Shown here: positions 57,599 through 64,000 of the stretch, one piece after another | Layout: every line of letters starts with the position of its first letter | Position numbering within the stretch: the stretch's first letter is position 1 | Source: DASUPK01 sp963815045 | GTDB taxonomy: Bacteria > Actinomycetota > Thermoleophilia > Solirubrobacterales > 70-9 | NCBI GenBank assembly: GCA_963815045.1 | Contig: CAWFET010000002.1 | Coordinates: 1,364,001-1,428,000, forward strand | Length of the DNA: 64,000 nt | Reading direction: 5' to 3' | The notes under the pieces: model-generated | Databases searched by the model: none | The model's input: only the letters and a program-made list of their open reading frames with translations | Told to the model about the DNA's origin: nothing | Program-made: the position numbers and the translations under genes

Positions 57599-59178
57599 GG
57601 GTAGGGCAACGGGTCAGCCGGGCCCTGGTCGGCCGCCGGGCCGTTCAGGTCGGGGATGGGATTGCTCTGGCAGGTGACGTCGGTCCTGAAGGGGGGCTTG
57701 GAGCTGGTGACGGGCTTCGTGCCGATTGGCGGGACGGTCGAGCCCCCCCAGAGGGCCTCCTGCGGCGGGGGGCCGCCGGTCGAAAGCCGCAGGTTGGGCA
57801 CCGGGCCGCCCGCCGGGACCGCGCCGCCGGCCGAGAAGAAGCGGAGCGAGGAGCCGTTGCCGTCGAACGGCTGGGATTCGCCGGCGAGGCCGGTCACCGT
57901 GTAGCCGAACTCCTTGTAGTTCGGCACTCCGGTCGTGAAGTTGTATCCGCCGCCCGAATCGCTGAGGGGGACGTCGCCCGTGGGAAGCAGGACGTTGTCC
58001 ACGCAACCGCTCAGCAGGCCGATCTGCGAGAACAGCGGCCTGCCCTCGTCCGTGGACTTGCCGGCTCCCGGACCGGCGATGCGCAGCTGACTGGCGATGT
58101 AGCCCAGCTCGTTCTTGCCGAGCAGCGCCGCGGTCTGGTTGATCCAGGGCTGCGAGGCGGCGATGGTGGCCGGCAGCTCGCGGATCCCGGGGGTGAGGTC
58201 CCGGGCGAAGGTCCGCAGATAGGGCAGCGTCGCGTTCGTGTGGCGCAGGGACGGCTCGGCGATCTGGAGCGTCGGGCCGAGCAGCTTGATGGTGCGCTGC
58301 AGGTTCTCGGACTCGGACGCGAGCGCGCCGGTCACGATGTTGAAGTTGGAGACCAGGCCCTGGAGCTGCGACTCGTGGCCGTTCAGTGCGCCGAAGATCT
58401 TCGCCTGGGCGGCGATCAGGTTGGAGAGGTCGTGCGGCGCGGTCCCCTGCAGCGCCTGGTTGACGATGGCCGAGTCGCGAGCGGCCGTCTTCCCGTAGGT
58501 GAAGGACTTGTTGATCGCCTCGGCGGCCGTCAGGCCCTGGACCTCCGGGTCCTGCGTCACCTCGTCGGCTGCGGTCGGCTTGTGCGTGAGCGCCGTGCCG
58601 TATCCCTCGAGGAGCTTCTGCAGGTTGGCGCGGTCCGGGGCCTGCAGGGAGGTGAGGATCTGGTCCAGCTGCACCGCCGTGGAGGTCTGGGTGACCGGGA
58701 TCGTGCCCCCATTCGAGAGCGAGTGGGCGCTAGGGCTGCCGGGCCGCACGTCGAGGAAGAAGTTGCCCTCCAGGAAGATGCGCGGCCGGATCTCGACCTG
58801 CGCGTCGCTGTGGACCGGCTGGCCGTTGTCGTCGACCGTGAAGGTGACGTCGGAGTAGTTGCTCGCGCAGTCCCCGGTTGTCAGGCCGTTGTCGCAGACG
58901 CTCTTCACGCTCACGACCTTGCCGACGTTGACGCCGGCGATCCTGACCGGCGAGTCCTTGCGGATGTTGGCCGCGTTCTTGAAGACCGCGTGGAGCTCGA
59001 AGTGGCTCTGGAAAGGAATCGTCTTGGTCCAGGCCAGGTAGGTCCCGACGACGACCAGGGCGATCAGGATCAGGGCGTTGCGGATCCGGTGAGGCGGATG
59101 GCCCTTGCGGTAGACCCGCTCGTCGTAGTCCTTGCCTGCCACCTGGACGGGCGGCTTGTTGGCGCGCTCGTCCGTCAC
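57595..59178 (-). CDS. MCE-family protein, fourth of six
   Basis: The 527-aa protein starts at GTG 59178, overlapping the previous stop (GTGA). A cytosolic start of about 30 residues precedes the membrane helix ALILIALVVVGTYLAWTK. The MCE domain has FELHAVFKNAANIRKDSPVR and IAGVNVGKVVSVKSVCDNG, with an insert carrying two cysteines. A long helical region and an extended Gly/Pro-rich C-terminus complete the protein. The frame is open further upstream, but that part overlaps the preceding gene. Confidence 0.9.
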   Translation of the reverse strand: MTDERANKPPVQVAGKDYDERVYRKGHPPHRIRNALILIALVVVGTYLAWTKTIPFQSHFELHAVFKNAANIRKDSPVRIAGVNVGKVVSVKSVCDNGLTTGDCASNYSDVTFTVDDNGQPVHSDAQVEIRPRIFLEGNFFLDVRPGSPSAHSLSNGGTIPVTQTSTAVQLDQILTSLQAPDRANLQKLLEGYGTALTHKPTAADEVTQDPEVQGLTAAEAINKSFTYGKTAARDSAIVNQALQGTAPHDLSNLIAAQAKIFGALNGHESQLQGLVSNFNIVTGALASESENLQRTIKLLGPTLQIAEPSLRHTNATLPYLRTFARDLTPGIRELPATIAASQPWINQTAALLGKNELGYIASQLRIAGPGAGKSTDEGRPLFSQIGLLSGCVDNVLLPTGDVPLSDSGGGYNFTTGVPNYKEFGYTVTGLAGESQPFDGNGSSLRFFSAGGAVPAGGPVPNLRLSTGGPPPQEALWGGSTVPPIGTKPVTSSKPPFRTDVTCQSNPIPDLNGPAADQGPADPLPYP

Positions 59179-60659
59179 TTCTTGCCCTTCTTCTTGGACT
59201 TCTTCTTCTTCGTGACCTGCTGGAGGATCTGGCCGTCGGTGTGGATGCCCTGGTTGCCGGGCACGTTGCCGATGGTCTGACCGGCCGGGTAGCCCTCGTT
59301 CCCCGACTCGCACTCATGCGTCTGCCCCGGCGACGCGGTGTTCGGATACGGGTTGTAGTGGAGGAAGTTCGTCGTCTGGCCGCCGCCGTTGGCCGGCGCG
59401 GAGCTCGGGCCGATCTCGCTGTTCGGCCCGATCGGCGGCTGCAGGACGATGAACCGCTGGCTGGCCCCCACCCCGTCCTCCGAGCCCAGGAAGCTCGCCA
59501 CGTTGCGGAAGAGCAGCGTCGCGTAGTTGCAGACGGACTGCACCGGGGTGATGAACGAGAGCGGCGGCGCCAGCGTGTTGTTGAAGGTCGTGAGGTCGTT
59601 GATGCCGGTGCGAGCCCCCGAGTTGTTGGAGAGGTTCAGGACCGCCTGGGCGGTCGGGTCGAGCTGGGCGTTGAACGCCGGGGAAAGCGCAAGCGCCTTG
59701 ACGCCCTCCACGATCGAGTTCCCGAGGTCCTTCTGGACCGGCGCGATCGCGTGGAAGCCGGGCCGCAGCTCGCTGAAGAGCTTGGCGGTGTTGGCCAGCA
59801 GTGGCCGGATCGTCGGCAGGGTCGCGATCGTGGTGTCCTCGGTCGAGGGCGACTTCGAGATCGCCTCCTGAATGAACGGGCGCGAGACCCGCGCGAAGGC
59901 GCCGAAAGTCGTGTCGAGGTCGACGAAGAGCTGGCCCTGAATCTCCGCGACCGGGGCGACCTCGGCCGCGGTGGCGGACAGCGAGGAGACGAAGTTGCCG
60001 AGCCCGGTGTTCGGATCGGCCAGGTTCCGCATCACCGGCGTGAGCACCCTGACCAGCGGCTTGAGCTGGCCGATCGCGTCGTTCAGGTCCACCCCGCGTC
60101 CTGCCAGCGCGTTTCCGAACTCGAGCAGGTTCGACTGGATGGCCGTCCTGGTGGGAGCGTCGAACATGTTGAAGACCTGATCGATCTCGACGGGCTCCGG
60201 CCGGGCCGCGGTCAGCGGGACCGTCGATCCGGGCTTGAATCCCTGGCTCGAGTCCCCGCGGTTGATCTCCAGGTACTTGAGGCCGAGGGCGGACTTCGCC
60301 CGGACGACCAGCGTCGAGTTCTCGGGCAGCGGGTCGATGTTCTGATTGAGCTCCATGTTGACCTTGGCCACCTGCGTGGTGCACTGGCGGGTCGGGTCGT
60401 TCGGGCAGGGCGCGTCGTTGACGGTCTCGGGATCGACCGACTTGATCTGACCGACCCGGATGCCGCCGATGCGGACCTCGTTGCCCGGCACGAGGCTGTC
60501 GGCGTTCGGCAGCTCCGCGGAGATCTTGTAGGTGGGGACGAACGGCAGGCCCTGGTTGGCCTGGTAGGAGAGGAAGACCGCAACTACGACCACGAGCACC
60601 GTCACCGCTCCGACGAGGGTCGGGCTGGCTGCCAGGCTGCCGGCGCGCCCGCCCCTCAT
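59175..60659 (-). CDS. MCE-family protein, third of six, with Lys-rich C-terminal tail
   Basis: A 494-aa MCE protein with a membrane helix (AVTVLVVVVAVFLSYQANQG) and domain PTYKISAELPNADSLVPGNE then VRIGGIRVGQIKSVDPETV, with a Cys-containing insert. The helical region contains LLEFGNALAGRGVDLNDAIG. The final residues (TKKKKSKKKGKK) are strongly basic, like the tails of the unrelated secreted proteins in this window but without cysteines. The ATG overlaps the previous stop by 4 bp. Confidence 0.9.
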   Translation of the reverse strand: MRGGRAGSLAASPTLVGAVTVLVVVVAVFLSYQANQGLPFVPTYKISAELPNADSLVPGNEVRIGGIRVGQIKSVDPETVNDAPCPNDPTRQCTTQVAKVNMELNQNIDPLPENSTLVVRAKSALGLKYLEINRGDSSQGFKPGSTVPLTAARPEPVEIDQVFNMFDAPTRTAIQSNLLEFGNALAGRGVDLNDAIGQLKPLVRVLTPVMRNLADPNTGLGNFVSSLSATAAEVAPVAEIQGQLFVDLDTTFGAFARVSRPFIQEAISKSPSTEDTTIATLPTIRPLLANTAKLFSELRPGFHAIAPVQKDLGNSIVEGVKALALSPAFNAQLDPTAQAVLNLSNNSGARTGINDLTTFNNTLAPPLSFITPVQSVCNYATLLFRNVASFLGSEDGVGASQRFIVLQPPIGPNSEIGPSSAPANGGGQTTNFLHYNPYPNTASPGQTHECESGNEGYPAGQTIGNVPGNQGIHTDGQILQQVTKKKKSKKKGKK

Positions 60660-62242
60660 GCGCCGTCTCCGAGCAGGAACTGGAGGAACATCTGGGCCTG
60701 CCTCATCGAGACCGCCTGTGATTGGGGCGAATCCTTGCTCTGGTCGCCCCCAGGGGTCGTGGTGGTCGTGCCGGAGCCCGAGTTGGAGTCCGTGCCGGAA
60801 CCGGAGTCCTGCGGCGTCGTCGGGGTCCGCGGCGGGACGAGCTGCGGGATCAGATCCTGGATGTTCGGGACGTTGACCTGCGGCAGCGGCGAGGCATTGT
60901 GGATCCCCGCCTTGGAGATCTTTGCCTTCTTGCCCTTCTTCTTGGTCGTGGTCGTGGGGGCCGACGCGTGGAAGGTCGCGCCGCAGACGTCCTGGAAGGA
61001 GTCCGAGACCTCGACGCAGCTCGTGAGCTGGAGGTTCGAGCGGAGGAAGTGCCCGTACGAGTCGAAGCCGTTCGCCGTGCCGACGGAGTTGTAGATGAAG
61101 TCCATCAGGTTCTGGAAGCCCTGGGTCTTCTCGAAGGTGCTCAGGAACGCGGAGAAGTTCTGGCCGATCGAGACCGAGGAGCTCGCCGTGTTGGCCAGGT
61201 CGCTGAGCAGCCCGTCGGACGCGGCGAGCTTCGGCCCGGCTGTCTCGGCGGCGTTCCCGAGGCTGATCAGCGCCGGGGTGCCCTCCTTCGCGAAGGCCGG
61301 CAGGTTCACGGTCGCCTTGCTCAGGCCGGGCGCCGCGATGTTGAGGTCGGTGAAGAGCGGCGTCCCCTGGTCAGCGAAGTCCTTGAGCTTCGTCATCGTG
61401 AGCCGCACCTGATGGAGGGTCGCCGGGAACTTGTGCAGCCCGGCCTCGAGGTCGGCGCTGCGCTCGGCTGTGGCCTGTCCCGAGATCGCCGCGTTGTGGA
61501 AGAAACCGGTGATGTGGGTGCGCTCCCGCGCGAGCGGCGCGAGCACCTGGTCGCCGTTGCTCGCCAGGCTGGCGAGCTGCTGGTTCTGCTCGGCGAGGAT
61601 CGCCAGCACGCGGTCGGTCTGCCTCAGCGCCGGATTAGCCCGGTCGATGACCGCACCCAGGTCCTGGCCACGCCCCGCGAGGCCGGCGCCGAGGCTGTTC
61701 AGGATGAGCCGGAAGCGGTCGTTGAAGGGCAGGCGCTGGATGTTCTGGATCAGGTCCAGATCGACCGTGGTGCCGTTGTTCTCGAGCGGCAGCAGATACT
61801 GGCCGGCGCCGTCCTGGCCGTCGGGGATCTTCTGGAGGAGGGGCGGCAGCGGAGTACCCGGCGCTCGCGGCTGGGTCGGGGTGCAGTCGACGAACTTCTC
61901 GCCGATCAGCGACTGCGGGCGGATCAGGCAGCTCGCGTCCTGGCGGAAGTCCTTGAAGCCGGAGTCCTCGATCTTCATCACGACGATCGCCTTGCCCGGG
62001 ACCGCATGCGGCCCGCCCTCCAGGCTGGCGGTCTCGGTGTCGTTCGAGACGTCGACCGACTCGACCGACCCAACCGTCGCGCCGGCCACCCGGACCTGCT
62101 CGCCCGAGACCACGAACGAGCCGTTGTCGAAGTAGCCCCGGACCAGATAGGTGCCGCTGGCGCCGTTCGAGCCGATCGCGGGCAGCGCGATCAGCATCGC
62201 GGCGAGCAGCACCCCGGCGACTATGAGGGCGATCCGCCTCAT
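60656..62242 (-). CDS. MCE-family protein, second of six
   Basis: The 528-aa protein has a membrane helix directly at the start (ALIVAGVLLAAMLIALPAIG) and the MCE domain YLVRGYFDNGSFVVSGEQVR then VAGATVGSVESVDVSNDTE. The helical region follows. The C-terminal 120 residues are low-complexity, with an internal basic patch TTTTKKKGKKAKISKAG and Ser/Thr/Gly/Pro stretches. The ATG overlaps the previous stop by 4 bp. Confidence 0.9.
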   Translation of the reverse strand: MRRIALIVAGVLLAAMLIALPAIGSNGASGTYLVRGYFDNGSFVVSGEQVRVAGATVGSVESVDVSNDTETASLEGGPHAVPGKAIVVMKIEDSGFKDFRQDASCLIRPQSLIGEKFVDCTPTQPRAPGTPLPPLLQKIPDGQDGAGQYLLPLENNGTTVDLDLIQNIQRLPFNDRFRLILNSLGAGLAGRGQDLGAVIDRANPALRQTDRVLAILAEQNQQLASLASNGDQVLAPLARERTHITGFFHNAAISGQATAERSADLEAGLHKFPATLHQVRLTMTKLKDFADQGTPLFTDLNIAAPGLSKATVNLPAFAKEGTPALISLGNAAETAGPKLAASDGLLSDLANTASSSVSIGQNFSAFLSTFEKTQGFQNLMDFIYNSVGTANGFDSYGHFLRSNLQLTSCVEVSDSFQDVCGATFHASAPTTTTKKKGKKAKISKAGIHNASPLPQVNVPNIQDLIPQLVPPRTPTTPQDSGSGTDSNSGSGTTTTTPGGDQSKDSPQSQAVSMRQAQMFLQFLLGDGA

Positions 62243-63678
62243 GGCCCCGGCACCGATTCGCTCGAGTTACAGGACGAGGGGCTGGCGGGGGCGCCGTTCG
62301 GCGGGCCGAGGAAGGCCCCGGCCGGCGACGGAGCGGCGAATGGGTTGCTGCCGAGCAGAACGGGCGAGGCGGCGCCCGGGCAGCGGCGGAACAGGTTGTA
62401 GTTGGGTCCACCGAACGCGCCGTAATCGGCGAAGGGGGTGGCGGAGTTAGCTGCGGTGAGAGGCGTAGTCGGCTGGAAGACGCCCATGCCCGCCGGCTGC
62501 ACCCGCACGTAGTGGCCGTTCGCGTCGTAGTAGCCGGCGGTCTGGTTCAGGTGAGCGATTCCGGCGGTCAGGTCGGGCGTGTAGGGACGGAGGAACTCGA
62601 GTTGCGGCAGCGAGTCCTGCATCGCCTGGACGGTGATCGGGATGTTGTCCGCCGCCCGCTTCTGCAGGGCGACCAGGTAACCGGTCGCATCGGCGAGATC
62701 GTTCGACTTGCCGTTCAGATTGACCGCGCGGTTCAGGTCCCTGAAGACCGGGACCGAGCGGGTCAGCACCGGGTGGAGCTGCCGGAGGAACGGTGCGAGG
62801 TTCTTGGTGCTGGTCCGGGTCGCATTGACCAGCGGAGTGAGGTCGTCCAGAGCGGGCCGGAGGTTGTGGAAGGTCGTATTGGCCTGGCGGAGCGTGCCGG
62901 GGAGTGCGACCAGGGCCTGGTCGAAGGACTGGTTCTCAGCGGCGATCGAGCCGAGGGCGATGTTCGCGTTCTGCGTCAGCGAGGAGAGATCGGCCCGGCG
63001 CTCGGCGACGGCCGAGACGATGTTTGCGCCGTTGACGATGAAGTTGGTGAGGGTGCCCTCGTCGCGGTTGAGCTCTTGGATGAGGCGGTCGGTCGCGACG
63101 AGCGAGGGGCTCAGGTACTTGTAGGTCTGGTTGGCGGCCGGTCCCTGTCCGGCGTAGACGGTTGCCGAGCCCTGGATGACGTTCCGCAGCGCCTGGCGCT
63201 CCGGGCCGCGCAGGGTGTTGAAGAGCTGATCGAGGTCGACCGGGCTGGTCGTGTCCGTCTCGGAGATGATCGCGTCGCTCGCGAGCTCCGGGTTGTTGTC
63301 GGGCCCGGGCTGGATCGAGATGTAGCGGTTCGCGATTCCCGACAGGGAGGTGGCGCGGACGATCGCCGTGGTCCCCTCGTGCAGGGGACGGTCCACCGAG
63401 ATGTCGACCTGGGCCTGCCCGTTGTCGGTCAGCTTGACGTCGTCGACGCTGCCGACCGGGACACCGCCGATCAGGACCTGGTTGCCCTTGACGAGCTGAC
63501 CGCCCGTCTCGAACAGCAGGCGGTAGCGGCTCGAGTCCCCGCCGCCCGACAGCAGCAGGACGAGGATCGCGAGTACGACCAGCGCCAGCGCGCCGATCGC
63601 CGCCAGGCGAGCGAACCTGCCGCCCCCCCGTACGCGTCCTCCGCCCCGTGGTGTGGCCGTCCCGTCTCCGGGGCTCAC
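62239..63678 (-). CDS. MCE-family protein, first of six
   Basis: The 479-aa protein begins at GTG 63678, preceded by GGTGGAG. A Gly/Arg-rich start (PRGGGRVRGGGRFARL) precedes the membrane helix AAIGALALVVLAILVLLLSG. The MCE domain reads YRLLFETGGQLVKGNQVLIG then GVPVGSVDDVKLTDNGQAQV. The helical region and a Pro/Ala/Ser-rich end follow. It is the first gene of the operon in this window. YrbE permease genes, normally just upstream, are not found within the 322 bp to the edge. Confidence 0.9.
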   Translation of the reverse strand: MSPGDGTATPRGGGRVRGGGRFARLAAIGALALVVLAILVLLLSGGGDSSRYRLLFETGGQLVKGNQVLIGGVPVGSVDDVKLTDNGQAQVDISVDRPLHEGTTAIVRATSLSGIANRYISIQPGPDNNPELASDAIISETDTTSPVDLDQLFNTLRGPERQALRNVIQGSATVYAGQGPAANQTYKYLSPSLVATDRLIQELNRDEGTLTNFIVNGANIVSAVAERRADLSSLTQNANIALGSIAAENQSFDQALVALPGTLRQANTTFHNLRPALDDLTPLVNATRTSTKNLAPFLRQLHPVLTRSVPVFRDLNRAVNLNGKSNDLADATGYLVALQKRAADNIPITVQAMQDSLPQLEFLRPYTPDLTAGIAHLNQTAGYYDANGHYVRVQPAGMGVFQPTTPLTAANSATPFADYGAFGGPNYNLFRRCPGAASPVLLGSNPFAAPSPAGAFLGPPNGAPASPSSCNSSESVPGP

Positions 63679-64000
63679 ATTCGCTCCACCTGGAAGCAGA
63701 CCCGTTGCGAGCCATGAGCGTCCGTTCGGGTCCCTATGACGGTCCCATCCTCCAGCAGCTCCTCACCTGCTTCCCAGCAGCGTTTCTCTCCTGCCGCAAT
63801 CCAGCAGCTCCACAGGCGATCCTATCTCGGACCCCAGGCGTCGAATCGGTATTTGGCCGTACTTTCCGAGGTGTTAACGGGTGCTTAATCGCCTCGATTT
63901 CGACCCGATTCGGGGCTTCCCTGCCCCGCCGACGGTCCTCGCTAGGGCAGTGCGACGTAGCCCGCCAGGAATGAACGGGCGGACGGGGTGTCCAACCGGT
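63679..64000. promoter_or_regulatory. Intergenic region upstream of the mce operon
   Basis: This 322-bp stretch to the window edge shows no convincing coding frame on either strand. On the minus strand TTAACA (63872-63877), a 17-nt spacer and AAATAC (63849-63854) form a weak promoter candidate for the mce operon. The leader also holds several GAGCTGCTGGA-like repeats around 63750-63810. No operator or terminator can be assigned. Confidence 0.35.

Noticed and set aside
59241..61094. Long + strand open frame of over 600 codons
   Set aside because: Antisense shadow of two MCE genes.
63648..63974. Possible small gene upstream of the mce operon
   Set aside because: The + strand frame has no recognisable domain, overlaps the mce start region and lacks a ribosome-binding site; it is not a YrbE permease.

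Overview
The window reads as chromosomal DNA of a high-G+C actinomycetote, most likely class Thermoleophilia (Solirubrobacterales-like). This is inferred from several traits seen together: NHEJ genes split into separate ligase, Ku and polymerase proteins; a two-subunit glycine decarboxylase (GcvPA/GcvPB); a dcw cluster whose MurE carries the meso-diaminopimelate motif DNPR; Tad-pilus genes; a six-gene mce operon; and many GTG/TTG starts with 4-bp start/stop overlaps. No rRNA, tRNA, CRISPR array or insertion sequence was found.

Layout. 1-2432 (+): end of a DNA ligase, Ku and a LigD-type polymerase. 2519-3909 (+): two secreted proteins. 3906-10581 (-): glycine cleavage genes gcvT-gcvH and gcvPA-gcvPB, separated by a membrane-protein pair and by a fluoride module (fluoride riboswitch, crcB, DUF190, SRPBCC). 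11694-29420 (-): a dcw cluster in the order mraZ-rsmH-ftsL-like-ftsI-murE-murF-mraY-[two secreted Lys-tail proteins]-murD-ftsW-murG-murC-murB-ftsQ-ftsZ. MraZ-box repeats and a large leader hairpin precede mraZ. 29707-36662: Tad genes (CpaF, TadB, TadC; CpaB with a two-component pair), interrupted by macro-domain, AraC-type and VOC genes on the other strand. 36699-42266: an MFS exporter, DUF192, a BI-1 family protein, a methyltransferase, a truncated haemoglobin overlapping a 3-methyladenine glycosylase, and another Lys-tail protein. 42348-47203 (-): serine hydrolase, a degenerate Rho, GlpD and a nitroreductase.

The most interesting region is 47214-53715 (-). A cobalamin riboswitch precedes two secreted proteins with transcobalamin-beta-like (DUF4430) domains, then EcfT, a fused double-ATPase EcfA, and an ECF S-component fused to an extracellular alpha/alpha-toroid of the kind seen in intrinsic factor and transcobalamin. 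I interpret this as a B12 importer with a split, membrane-tethered transcobalamin-like capture apparatus.

A second window-wide theme is a family of exported proteins ending in very basic Lys/Cys tails (3190, 19977, 20749, 41580, 53805). Looser versions occur on the third MCE protein and on the first B12-operon protein. 54711-63678 (-) is a six-gene mce operon with no YrbE permease genes in view.
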